Assembly (NCBI GenBank): GCA_030141605.1
Contig: JAQGDQ010000012.1
Location: forward strand, 620,001-684,000
Length of the DNA: 64,000 bases
Source of the DNA: Tubiluchus corallicola
Taxonomy: Eukaryota > Priapulida > Priapulimorpha > Priapulimorphida > Tubiluchidae
Direction: 5' to 3'
A program made the position numbers and the translations under genes. Shown here piece after piece: positions 23,689-34,653 of the stretch (its first letter is position 1; every line of letters begins with the position of its first letter). Under the pieces are notes generated by a model. It did no database searches. It had not been told where the DNA came from and saw only the letters and a list, made by a program, of their open reading frames with translations.

Positions 23689-26600
23689 GAATGGAGAAAA
23701 GTAGCACCTTGGTTGAAATGAGCCTGCCTACGAATTAAGAGGGCTGCGATAGTGTTCACAAAGTCATAGCCTGGCAGGTGGGCAGAAAAAACTAAATAGC
23801 GAGTAACCCAGTGCTTTGTAGTTTAATTTAGTGTAACTTTATCACTAGTATAAAATGTATTAAAGCTTATAAATAAGGCTCACTTACTTACTGCATGGTA
23901 CTTTTCTGATAGTTACTTAACTGTCCTAAATTTGTTTACATTCTAGGCTCAATCAGCACTGCAGAAGGTTCTGCTTTGATCAAGCTAGGGAATACTACAG
24001 TTGTGTGTGGTGTTAAAGCAGTAAGTAATACTTGTTGAATGATATAAATTTAATCTGCATGGGCAGTTCTTAACACAATGTCTGTGTTGTTTGCATTAGC
24101 TTATATCGTGAAAATTCTCAAATGCAATTTGAAGTTCAACTTTTCCACAAGTGCAGGATATTAGTGTAAAAGAATAAATAAGTAATTTTCTAGCTTTATT
24201 TCATTTGTGGTATAAATATATTTAGATGCATGTGCTGCGTGGATTGATACTGAATTGCGTGAGAATTCCATTAATTTTTGATTAGAGTTTAGATATGCAT
24301 TGAGGCGTACTATACCACATTTAGAGCTTGTCAGCACACTCTCTTGTTCACATGACAATTCAAGTGAAAATTTGTTGGGTAATCAGATAAACACGATTTT
24401 CCATATTGGTTAAAGGAAGACAGGGTGATTTTTCATATACTACCCACTTTTCAAGTACGGTAGAAAGTATACATTTTAACACCAAAAATACTGCAAAAGC
24501 ATTTCTGATTATTAAATAATAGATTAAAATCTTAATTAATGATGGGCGAGCCCAACTAGTGATGACATCACAAACTAACACAACTTCAAACATCAAAAAT
24601 ATTCCATGAGCGTGTTGCGCATGTCTATAAAAGTGAAAATTGAAGAACAGTGCTGCATAAGACATTCAGTGTGTTGTACTAAAACTACGTTCGTTTTAAG
24701 ACAAAAATTCGAATTTCAAATTCACCTCTGTAGTCTTGCATGAGCTGTCAAACGTGTGCAGTTCGTCACATTTAAACTGACAGGTACAGCACCTGTCTTT
24801 TGCGTAACGCTTTTTGAAATGCAGGCGCTAGTGCCTGTCTAATTAGCGAATAGCGAAATGCATGTAACAGCGAATGGTGCGAATGCGAAATTGGGTTGTG
24901 AAGAATAGGTTGTTTTGACAAACAATTTAACATTGGGTCTGATTTTGCTTCAAGTAGGTTATATATCAATTGGGATTCAGGAAAGTTTGTATATAACTTT
25001 TATAGCTGCATACAAATGGGCATTTGGCTTGTCTCTTTGTTGCTCATGTTTATCTTTTTTCTGTGCCTTCTTCGGATTAGTTCTTCACTTCTGAACTATC
25101 TCTATTCTTCGGTGACTGCAAGCCTGTGGTTTAATTTTACTTTTTTTTACAAGAGAAGTTGAAACTTTAGAACAAGTTGTATACTTTCCAGATACAGCTA
25201 GCAAATTCCCCCACGTTCTCTTCAGTTGTTAAAAATGTGCTGATCATTTCAAGTAAAGCTACAATCTCCTTGTTTGGTGAATTTTCTTTCTGTATTTTCG
25301 GTTTTCTTAAAAAATTGAATTACTAAAAAAATTACACTGTACCTTACGAGTAAAAGTTATTCTCCGAGGTCTCATGAGCTCCTGGATTGGATAAGATCTA
25401 CTTTTTGAGACAAAAAGCACTCAAATTTTTATTCATATTAAAGAAGACAAGTTTCAGTATGTTGTAGATATTTTAAATACTGTATACTCTGTTTCAGGAG
25501 CTATTTACTCCAAAGCCTGATACTCCAAATGGAGGACTTATAGGTAAGTTATTATGAGTTGCTGAGAGAATCTGTCATTATAGTTTATAGTGAAATAGAG
25601 ATATCTGATAAGATTAATGCCTTGAACTTGTTTTCCAACTGTTTATTTCATTGATATTTTCAGTACCAAATGTGGAACTACCAGCTTTATGTTCTCCTCG
25701 TTTCCGTCCTGGTCCTCCTAGTGAACAAGCTCAGGTTACGAGTCAACTGATGTGTGATGTTATACAGAAGTAGGCTTATGATGTTTTGAGTGGTTTTGTC
25801 TTTATTTGTAATTTTATAGTTCTTAATATTAGAAATTTGAAGGTGCAAGTTATATATTTTTGCAGGCAGTTTTGTAAGCTTACAGACAAAATTTTGTTTC
25901 TTGGAACTTTGTAAATATGCAATTTTCTATTTGATTTGTTTCAATAAACATATGAATTTCATTAAAATAAACCTTTAAATTTTTCAAACATTTTTACATA
26001 ATTCAGTGACTGATTTTGAAGAGTATACTCTTTGCATAGGCCGTGTTTATTAAATATATTTTTTTGACTAAAATAGCTCATATTTTAAATTTTTGGTATA
26101 ATTTTGTTCGTGTTGCAGCTCCGGTTGTGTAAATTTAGAGGATTTGTGTGTAATACAAGAGAAGCTGGCTTGGTGTTTATACTGTGACATGTTGTGTCTT
26201 GACTATGATGGCAACATAAATGATGCTTGTCTAGCAGTTCTAATAGCAGCCCTCAGATCAAGTAAGACTGTAATAGCTAGGTACTATGTTTTGAATAAGA
26301 TATTATTTTTATTATTGTTGTTGTTGTTGTTGTTGTTTATTTATCTAACATTTATCATTGACTGAGAAAATAAATGACAAACATTTATTACGATTAAAAA
26401 AATTATCATTGACCATGGTAGCAGAGTAGTGAAGATTTTGCTGTATTTTGAAATTCAAATGGATATGGTGGAATTTGTAAATTATAATTTCTGTCATTGT
26501 TGAACCAGAGCAGTGATATTGTAGGAATTTAGACATGTATATAATAAATTCTTTGTGTGTTTATATTTTAGCTGTGTTTAGTTATGAATTTTATTATGGT

Positions 26601-28084
26601 TTTTTGTGTTTCAGTATCAAAAATCAGTCTTAATTGTTTTTAGCTAAGCTACCAATGGTTTTAATTGATGATGAAACGGAAGAGATTTCTGTTTATTCTG
26701 ACAAACGGAAAAGTTTGTCCCTCCGTAACTTTCCAGTTGCAGCATCTTTTTCTGTGTTTGACAAGTAAGTCCATCTGCATATCACTCAACTTAAATGAAT
26801 AATAGACATTTTTTGTACTATTGTAAGTGAGTCTTTTTAAGGAATTCATTAAAACAAGTGCTATATTCATTGTCACGGAAAATAAACATCCAATTATTAA
26901 GTTTGTTTAAACACATATGTTTAGCTCCATATAACATCTTTTAGCCTAAATTTGCTTGCGTGTATACTAAGCGCACTGCCTTGACTTCTATTCTAGCTAG
27001 TCTACTGTGATTGTGAGACAGATATCATTTTAGGCTGCTAAAATGTATGTAAATTTTAAAGCCCTTTTTGCAGTGTAATAAAGCATTTACATCGGTGATT
27101 TCTATAGCTGTTCATTTGTATCATTTCTGGATAATGGTTAAGTGTTATGGATCTGCCTGGTATTTTTAGGTAGAATCGTTGTATAGCACCTAATTGTAAT
27201 TGTGTATTATGACTCGTAGAAGCATGTATCATTGATTTTGCTATGATGTGTTTTATCTCTCATAGGTAGGATTTACAGTGCAGAAGATCAACAATTAGTA
27301 TCTTGTTGCAAAATTTTCGTTATTCATTTCCTGCATTGAGGCTTAAATATTACGTGTAAATTTTCATTTTAATCATAGAATGTCACTTGTAGTATTTCTA
27401 TTTCAAAGAAGAGTGTGTTTCTTTTTTTAAATAAAAATAAATTTGTTTAATTGTGTAGTGAAGTGGTGTGTGCTGATCCTGCAGCCGAAGAAGAAGCACT
27501 GGCAGTGGGTATGGTTACTGTGGTAACATTAGAAGATGAGCAAATATGCACACTTCACAAACCTGGTAATAAAATAACACCGTTGACAACTTTATACATA
27601 AAATTTGGCATTTTTGTTCACCAGTTCATTTTGTTATATATATCATTAAACGACATGTTCTCAGGACCGAGGCAAATGTTGCCTTTAGGGCTGCTAATTG
27701 TCTGTTTATCTGCTAATAGGATATTGCATTATAAAGCCAATCATCGAATACTTTGTATTTACAGCATGGTCATGTCAATATTGTAATAGTTTTTGTATTC
27801 ATTGTCCTGTAGTCAGAATTTGAATAGACTGTTGTTTACTGCTAGTTTGGATTGATTTAGCAAACTTTGTAATGTTTAACACATTTTTTAATTTTTCTTT
27901 GTTAGAATTTCATATTCAGCTGCATCACCATCTCAATTATAAATGTTGCATTTAAAATATTGGTCTTGTAGGTGGAAGTCCATTATCAAAAAGTCAAATA
28001 CAAGACTGCATAACCAGAACAATAGCCAGAGCAACAGAGGTACGACGACTAACGGAAGAAGTAGAGATGAGTATTGAACGATAA
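22531..28084 (+). CDS. EXOSC8: Exosome complex component RRP43 (EXOSC8)
   Basis: Eight exons join in frame across GT/AG introns: 22531-22594, 23947-24020, 25498-25543, 25664-25769, 26119-26261, 26644-26764, 27459-27565 and 27972-28084 (TAA at 28082). The product starts [16 protein letters not shown] and continues with [72 protein letters not shown] and [18 protein letters not shown], colinear with human EXOSC8. It is an RNase PH-fold subunit, non-catalytic in animals, of the six-member ring of the nuclear and cytoplasmic RNA exosome. A short N-terminal exon is missing here (see 19125). The last exon is the first copy of a 129-bp tandem triplication. The protein ends EVEMSIER, slightly different from the usual lysine-rich end. 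Confidence 0.93.
23594..23681 (+). repeat. (GA)n microsatellite
   Basis: An uninterrupted dinucleotide tract of about 88 bp in the EXOSC8 intron between 22594 and 23947. Open frames across it in either direction are repeat artefacts. Confidence 0.97.
24779..24842. repeat. Compound palindrome, possible MITE end
   Basis: The hairpin gacaggt/acctgtc (24779-24797) is followed 30 bp later by a second, caggcgctagtgcctg (24824-24839). The second region read in reverse resembles the first, so the pair also forms a larger foldback. GCGAA-type motifs recur just downstream (24846-24892), as in some small DNA transposons. It lies in an EXOSC8 intron. Confidence 0.45.
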
Positions 28085-28381
28085 CATTTTGCAGCAAATC
28101 GTGATTATTCCTAGACTGTCTAACAAATACAAGACTGTATAAACAGAATAATAGCCAGAGCAACAGAGGTACGATGACTAACGGAAGAAGTAGAGATGAG
28201 TATTGAACGATGACATTTTGCAGCAAACCGTGATTATTCCTAGACTGTCTAACAAATACAAGACTGTATAAACAGAATAATAGCCAGAGCAACAGAGGTA
28301 CGACGACTAACGGAAGAAATATAGATGAGTATTGAACGATGACATTTTGCAGCAAACCGTGATTATTCCTAGACTGTCTAA
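27995..28381 (+). repeat. 129-bp tandem triplication of EXOSC8 last exon
   Basis: Units begin at 27995, 28124 and 28253 with caaatacaagactg and end with tattcctagactgtct. The first unit contains the last 29 sense codons of EXOSC8, its stop and the start of the 3' UTR. Units 2 and 3 share variants (tgtataaacagaataatag) absent from unit 1, so they are closer to each other. They lack the exon acceptor and sit downstream of the stop, hence in the 3' UTR. The minus strand stays open as a repeated 43-residue frame only because 129 is divisible by three. Confidence 0.92.
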
Positions 28382-28384
28382 AGC

Positions 28385-31300
28385 AGTTGTGTAAGCACTG
28401 CAAGAACATTACGTGTATTTTTAAATAATGGTGCAATTTCTGAAAAACTTTTGTATTAAGCAACCAATGAAACTTTAAATAATGAAAATGATGCTGATTT
28501 TGCAGTGACGTGTACTAATTGTCACTTTGCTTAAGGAACATAGTATGACAAGTGCTAATCTAAGAAAGGAATTATTACTAAATACATGTCTAAGGTGATA
28601 TTTCAGAGCTTGCACAAAGCAAGCATTCATTGCGACAGGGTAAGTATATGGTAGCAACATGCGCTTTGAAAAAATGTTTGATTGCCAACATGCAGCACAT
28701 ATAGCTGCATGATCAACTATTACTAGTACTTACTACTCAAGCTCACGTTGCACATTTGGCTACAAGTCTTAAATATTATCATCGTCATCATCATCATTGT
28801 TGTCTTTATCGTAATCTTTATTAAACATGTACTTCAAAACAAAAAACCCGACAGACAATTCAAACAGTGTAAAATACCCATTTTAATGACTACAAACTCA
28901 AGGTTTTTTTTCTAGTGATCATTTCCAAAATAGCATTGATGATGACCTTGCTCATTGACTTTCTTCGGACTACCTCATTGTGTATTTACTAGCACGTTGT
29001 GCTTACAGGTGTGGCTAATGTTATTTATCTCTAATGAGCAATAAGCTTGTGTAAGCATTTCATTGTTAAAGTGGTAACAGAAAACGTGCCATAACTGGTT
29101 CATTGCTTCTCACCTGTGATGTAATTATTCGTTCTGTAAAACTTCTTGCACTCTCTACGGCTGAAGCGGAAAAAGCATACAAATGTTCCAAGGATTAGAA
29201 GTTGATGTCCCAGTGATGGATCTAGCCCAGAGACAATTGTAAAAACATCTAAGATTGAGGTAGTTCCGGGGGGGGGGGATATTGCAGCAAAGAGCCACGG
29301 AGCCCCACAAACATATGAAAAGTTGGACTTTTAAAATGTCACTTTTACTGCAATTTTCCTGACTTACATATATCTCCCACGGCAGTACAGTTACTACATT
29401 ATTTCAGTTATTGTTACGCATCCACTAGTATTAAGTAATAATCTAATAATCTATTATCACTCACCAAGCACACATGGAGTTAAGTGATTTAAAACTGATG
29501 CTTAGTAAGATAATAAACCTTATGTGAGATACTGTTCCTCAAAATTTTTTAGAACTTTACTGTCATTCTATACAATCATTCTGTAAAATATCTCACCTAT
29601 CTAGGCACTCCTTATGTTTGATATTGCTTAACTACTGAGTGAAGCTTTTTTGAGCATCATAAAGTTTTAAGCCATGAAGTTTTTAGCACATGACTTGTAC
29701 CACTTGGTACTAGATGGCAAGGCCAGTTGCTGCAGTAACAATGGTACTATAATTTGAAGCTGACCACATGTCAATGAGTCAGCAAGATAGCATAGCACTT
29801 TAAACTATTATTGTAGTACTGTGCATTAGTAGGGCTTGGAAGGCTAGCTGTGCTGCAGCAGAAATTTATATGTCATCTTCACAGCACCAGGCGTAGCAAA
29901 AACAATTGCTGCATATGAACAATTATGCGTACATACAGTTACACCCGGGCATTCTGCTGCTGCCACATTTTTGAGTACGACGCAGTACACAGAGACCAAT
30001 TGTAGCATATGCATGCATGTGGAAAAAATACTATCTCACGTAATAATTATATTGTAACTGTGGTAAGTAGAAAAATGTGGAACAGTTTTGTTGTTTTTTT
30101 GGCAATAAAGAAAGGTAATATATTTCTTTTCAAACTGTTCTGTTAAAATTTTCGAGAAAAAATTCCAAGTAAAAATTGATATACAATATATAAAATTGAT
30201 ATATATATAATGGTTGTACACAACAATTCTTTTTGGTGCATTTATGGAAGCTTGGGTCAATTTATTTTCTGGAATGAACATTTTGCCTAGTGATGATGTA
30301 GAAAACAAACGTTTAAGTTATGGACTATAGTAAAAACAACACCGCTCCCAGGAAGCTTATTCCAGTATTTTTCATTTTGCTTGCAAACATTCAAGCAAGA
30401 ACTGTAATGTCTAGAGAAATTTCCTCTTTCTTCTTCCCAACTTTCGTTTTTCTTTTTTCTAACCCCATTTTTTGTTTTGCATACAGTTTCTTTTTTGTCA
30501 AAGCAGATTGGGCCCAAAAGACCCATGCGACTCTGATGGAACAGAAAGCACTTTTGGGCAAAACCTTCAGAGTTTGGGAGGCTCGAAACCTTTTACTTTC
30601 TAGGTCTAACTAAAAATTATTGAATATATAGTTAACTGTTCTGCCTATATTGGTGAGAGTAAGACATGCTACTTCTGCATCATATGGCACTATATTTTTT
30701 TTAACATTTACACAATTACAGGATAATGTATAGATATGCATTGTTTCACACAAATGTAAAGCATGAACCGGCTTGTAAAAACAATAATGGTCAAAACAAT
30801 ATTGTCCATACAGTACATTGTAATAATGCACTGTGAATGTACGTAATATTTCAAGTATTGTCAAGTTCAAGTCGTTAATAATTTTGTTTAATAAATTAAT
30901 TTGCAGGTTATTTACATCTGTGTTCAGTAAAAAAATGAACAATAATTAATGCTATTTAACCCTGTGTTATTTTGTCTTACTGTGTTTGTAAATAAAGTTG
31001 CAGTTTGTCATACTTAAAGTACTACGTGGTAAAGAAATAACGTACAATGTCTATAGTTGAAATAAAAACATGTATGTATGTATGTATGTATGCCTATATA
31101 TGTATGATATGTGTATGTATGTATGTATGTATAACTAATGTATGTATGCCTATAGTTATTGATTTGCAGGAAACATAGATGTAGAATTAGAAACAATTAA
31201 TTTTAAACTAACAAACAAACGAATTCTAAACCAAAAAATTTTGCTAACAATGTTAATTATTATTGAAACAGAACAAAGGAAAACTTTAGAATTCTAATTT

Positions 31301-31399
31301 GTTGAATTGAACAGCATTTCTTATACAAGCACTGTCTGAAGTAGTAATAAACATTCTGGTGTCTGTGTTGCAAAGACTTAAAAAGAACAAAAAAACAAG
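28385..31399. other. Downstream of EXOSC8, intergenic, no supported gene
   Basis: AT-rich DNA with a short poly-G run at about 29268-29278 and an open frame at 30320-30613 that is rich in phenylalanine and polypyrimidine-encoded. No domain, splice signals or transposon motifs are convincing. The true EXOSC8 3' end is unclear, as there is no well-placed AATAAA close to the stop. Confidence 0.4.
31068..31156 (+). repeat. (TATG)n microsatellite, interrupted
   Basis: Runs of atgt/tatg tetranucleotides at about 31068-31092, 31110-31132 and 31138-31150 with short interruptions. Confidence 0.85.
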
Positions 31400-31507
31400 A
31401 TGAGCAACAAAGCTGAAGAAGAAGTTACACAACAGTCTGTAACAGTGGAAATAGTCGAGGAAAAAGAAGTAAGTCAGGTGAACAAAAGGAGGCAGCACAA
31501 CTTGTAA
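31400..31507 (+). CDS. Short upstream ORF or first exon, acidic peptide
   Basis: An ATG at 31400 opens 35 codons starting MSNKAEEEVTQQSVTVEIVE. Two readings are possible. It may be an upstream ORF whose TAA (31505-31507) lies five bases before the strong start codon at 31513. Or it may be a first coding exon ending at the consensus donor gtaagt (exon 31400-31468, 23 codons, phase 0) and spliced to exons further right, such as 33302-33459. The peptide is charged and without a recognised domain. Confidence 0.3.
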   Translation: MSNKAEEEVTQQSVTVEIVEEKEVSQVNKRRQHNL

Positions 31508-31512
31508 CCACC

Positions 31513-31806
31513 ATGGAAGAAAAAAAGGACATTCCAGTAGCTGGCGCTGATGGCATGAAGGGTTCTAGTGCCTGTACTATACCAACAGCCTTGGAACCAC
31601 AGACCACGGTGGGACTCCAAACTATTGTACATACACCTTTGGGACCACAGAGCATTATACAGACACCTATGAGATCAGAAAGAGACGAAAGAGTGCTGAT
31701 AACGAGGAAACGTGTGAACATTTTAAAATGGGTAGTTTTATGCACTAGTATCCTAATGCAGTTGGTTATACTGATTATTGTTATGATAGATTTGTGTTAT
31801 ACATAA
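31513..31806 (+). CDS. Small putative tail-anchored membrane protein
   Basis: The ATG at 31513 lies in an ideal context (accaccATGG) and opens 97 codons. Residues 1-66 are soluble and threonine/proline-rich (TALEPQTTVG, HTPLGPQSIIQTP). A basic patch (RKRVNILK) is followed by about 22 hydrophobic residues (VVLCTSILMQLVILIIVMI), then DLCYT and TAA. A single C-terminal membrane segment would make this a tail-anchored protein. However the same frame stays open for another 70 codons after the TAA (31807-32016, including LPFLCGGPPKSGGN), with AT-biased third positions. It may therefore be a multi-part membrane protein broken by a stop, that is, a pseudogene. No family recognised. Confidence 0.4.
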   Translation: MEEKKDIPVAGADGMKGSSACTIPTALEPQTTVGLQTIVHTPLGPQSIIQTPMRSERDERVLITRKRVNILKWVVLCTSILMQLVILIIVMIDLCYT

Positions 31807-32011
31807 CGCGTTTGTGATGATAGTGGTCTTCCATTTCTTTGTGGAGGACCACCAAAAAGTGGAGGCAACGTTTACCTTCCTAGATCAGGATGGAGTGGTG
31901 CAGTCATTCTACGGGCTGGAACAGCTATTTTACAGGCCAGTACAGTTGCAAACGATATTCGGTTTTTAAGGTATTGTATTGAGCTATCCAGTATAAACAC
32001 TATATTTAGCA

Positions 32012-32275
32012 GTCAATAAATAGTAAGGCATAATTTGCCAGCTGCCATTTTATTAATGACTTAGCTATCGATGCTAGCCTAAGCTATCTCATATAGACTA
32101 TATTCATTAATCAGTAAACCGCAATGCAGAGTTTACCTGATGCCATATTATCTGAGGCTTGCCTGTCGAGACTTAAGCTATCTCATATAAAGACTACTCA
32201 TCACTCAGTAAATAGCAAGACACAGTTTACTAGATGCCATTTGATCAGAGGCTTACTTATTGCAGTATAGCAGCA
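32012..32275 (+). repeat. Diverged tandem repeat, about 95-bp unit
   Basis: Three related units start near 32012, 32108 and 32203, each opening with a variant of cagtaaatagcaa and containing a variant of gatgccat. The first two also share aagctatctcatata. They are too diverged to be recent. Confidence 0.55.
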
Positions 32276-33301
32276 GTTTTGAAATTACATATATATATAA
32301 ACTGATGTCGGTGATTTGTCAGTTGCTTTAATGTTCTGAATATTTTAAAGTTAATTTCAATTTTGTGTGCCTGCATGTCTTATCTAGTTTGATACCTTTG
32401 ATTTCGTTATTTATTTGTTCTTTTTTCATTCATTTAGTGGTTTAATGTCTTTATCACGTACAGAACATTTTTTCAGCTCTTCTATAATTTTTTATTGTGC
32501 TGTGTTTGATCCCATGTAATCTTTTTTATAGTATTTAGAAAGCTAGGTATATGATGATTCATCTATGTGACTCATTAGTTGCTGCATGAGTGCATCCATA
32601 TCATTAACAGCTTGGTAAACGATAGTAACATAAAACATATAAGTGGGACGGCTGTCCACCTTACATGGAGAAAAAGTTCATTAAAAGTGGTTTACGTTGA
32701 CGCAAAATAATTTAGGTAGATGTGTAAGCCCACAGTATGAACTAACTTCCATGGCATAAATAAATTGCCTTAAGTCGAGTTTTGGTCACTACAGACTTTA
32801 ACAATCAACAACATCAAACGTCACAGTATCAAGTTAGACTCGAACTTCATTATTTTTTTAACTTGAATTCGGTTATAGTATATGAAATGTATGAGTAAAG
32901 GCACCAGGCAATTCCTTCTTACATATATATGTAATTCTTATCAATTGATGTCACCACGTTACGCATAATACATGTGCGCTGCAAAATTGCTGTTACTAGC
33001 ATTGTTCTGAGCATTGGCATTACCATCTATTAATACTACTAGAACTAAGCCAAGTGAAATTAGTGTACAGACCATTAACATGGGCGTACAACTATCGTCT
33101 AAATACAATAACGGTTGAGATAATTTTCCTACTAGGTGAATTACATTAAGTGCAGGTTTTGTTCGCATTAAATTTATCTCATTATTGGCTTTTGTCTTTT
33201 CCTACTAAAACTGGAACGTAAAAATCGTGATGGCACATGTAAATAACAACAAAAAAGTATGGGCTTTATGTGGCGTTGAACAGCAGAATAAACAGATTTT
33301 A
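32276..33301. other. Non-coding, no supported feature
   Basis: AT-rich sequence between the small membrane-protein ORF and the exon-like segment at 33302. The only notable open frame (32959-33168, minus) has no support. Confidence 0.4.
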
Positions 33302-33459
33302 AACATAAAATTCAATCTCATTTTTTGCATCAAAAATGCAAAATTGTTTGTAATGTGCCCTCTTTTCAACTGGGACATGTGGAGGACCTAGAAAATATAT
33401 ATCCAGAACTGGCTGAAGAAGGATTTCCTAGTGCTCCAAATATTAATTCAGAGTGGAAG
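33302..33459 (+). CDS. Orphan internal exon, unknown protein
   Basis: After the AG at 33300-33301 a frame is open to a donor (aag then gtatga, exon end 33459). Its last part reads SFQLGHVEDLENIYPELAEE and then GFPSAPNINSEWK, with AT-biased third codon positions typical of the sure genes here. The exact 5' edge is uncertain: a shorter exon starting after the AG at 33382-33383 would begin DLENIYPELAEE in phase 0. It ends in phase 0 and could join the open frame at 34303 onward. No family recognised. Confidence 0.4.
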
Positions 33460-33519
33460 GTATGAAAAGGGTTCTAAGAAATGTTGCGTGCAAGTATAAT
33501 TGCAGTAAATTTCTGTCAA

Positions 33520-33745
33520 ATGTGGTGGATATGGTGATGTTAGTATAGCATGCTGGGTGTGATGTGATATGGTGTAGGTGGTGTGGTATGATATAAATGG
33601 TGTGAGGTGATGTTGTGTAGATAGCATGGTGTGGTGTGTGTGATGAGGCATGGCATGGCATGGCATGATGAGTGTTACATTGTGTGGTGGTCTGGTGTGG
33701 CATGGTATGAGTGGTCTAGTATGGGTGGTAGTGCTGATCATGAGG
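33520..33745 (+). repeat. C-poor GGTGTGGTATG-like cryptic simple repeat
   Basis: A 220-bp stretch built of shuffled ggtgtg, gatgtg, ggcatg and tatggt blocks, with strong strand bias (very few C on the plus strand). Minus-strand open frames across it are His/Thr/Pro-rich artefacts. Confidence 0.7.
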
Positions 33746-34302
33746 TATAGTGCGGGTTGTCATTGACTCATTGTGGGTTTATGCACAAAATTTTTGGCGG
33801 GGTTTGGCTAGTTAATATTATTATGATATTATGACTGTTGTTTCGGAACCTCTTTTACCTTACTGTTATTGTTCATTTTAATTTAGGCCATTCTATGATT
33901 ACACATTTTGTTTATTATTAGTTGATACCTAATAAAGGCCCTTATATCATTCAGAGTATGTGGTGGCACAGTATAGAATAGACATAGTTTGAAAATTCAT
34001 TCCTACAGATTTTTTAGAATTATTTGAGCAACTGAGAAAATTTGCACTTTATTGACCTTTTGTGGATGAATCTAATAGCACTTCAGTGCTATATTCTATC
34101 GTAAGTTAGAATACTAGAATCTGTCAAAATAATTTTGACTTTCCATGAAGTGCTTTTGCAGAACATTGCTAGTAACATAATAATTTGATAGTAAAGGTCT
34201 TTTTGGAACGTTTCTAATAGATCAGCAAAAATTTTCTTGCTACAGTCTTATGACTGGTGTTCTTAATTACAATATTGGCTAAAAAAAATATTGGCTCATG
34301 AG

Positions 34303-34653
34303 GTGGTTGAGAAGATCTACATGGATGTGGTACTTTGTTTGGCCTACCTGTCTGAAACATCGAGTGCAAATTTTGGAAGTGCTTACTCTTTAAAGCTTTT
34401 GATTATCCAGCTACGAAACTTGATTGCTTTGTTGTTTTACTCTGCAGAACCAGTTACTGGACAAAAGTTTCAAATATTTAAACCAAGTGTGATACCAAAG
34501 AGTCCACCCAGTGATAGCAATGAGTTTCATATGAGAACATTTGAAATGGTGCGTGGCACTATAGATTACCTGACTTTTGTGCAAAGTATTTATGACAAAA
34601 TAGACACAGGTGAAATAAAAATTAATGAAAGTAAACTAAAAACTCAACATTAA
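34303..34653 (+). CDS. Candidate terminal coding exon, helical protein
   Basis: An open frame runs to TAA at 34651-34653 and reads VVEKIYMDVVLCLAYLSETS, SLKLLIIQLRNLIALLFYS, KPSVIPKSPPSDSNEF and TIDYLTFVQSIYDKI. It is mostly amphipathic helix with a proline/serine linker. A possible acceptor (ctcatgag, poor pyrimidine tract) precedes it in the same phase as the donor at 33459. AATAAA lies downstream near 34705. An internal ATG at 34321 could instead be the start of a shorter product. No family recognised. Confidence 0.4.
   Translation: MVEKIYMDVVLCLAYLSETSSANFGSAYSLKLLIIQLRNLIALLFYSAEPVTGQKFQIFKPSVIPKSPPSDSNEFHMRTFEMVRGTIDYLTFVQSIYDKIDTGEIKINESKLKTQH

Noticed and set aside
23468-23759. Leu-Ser and Arg-Glu repeat proteins across 23.5-23.7 kb
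   Set aside because: They only read the (GA)n tract in an EXOSC8 intron.
27933-28463. Minus-strand 176-codon frame with three 43-residue hydrophobic repeats
   Set aside because: It is the antisense of the EXOSC8 last exon and its tandem copies. The unit length of 129 keeps the frame open by arithmetic.
31014-31196. Tyr/Thr/His-rich minus-strand ORF
   Set aside because: Translation of the TATG microsatellite.
33443-33741. His/Thr/Pro-rich minus-strand proteins
   Set aside because: They are products of the C-poor simple repeat on the other strand.
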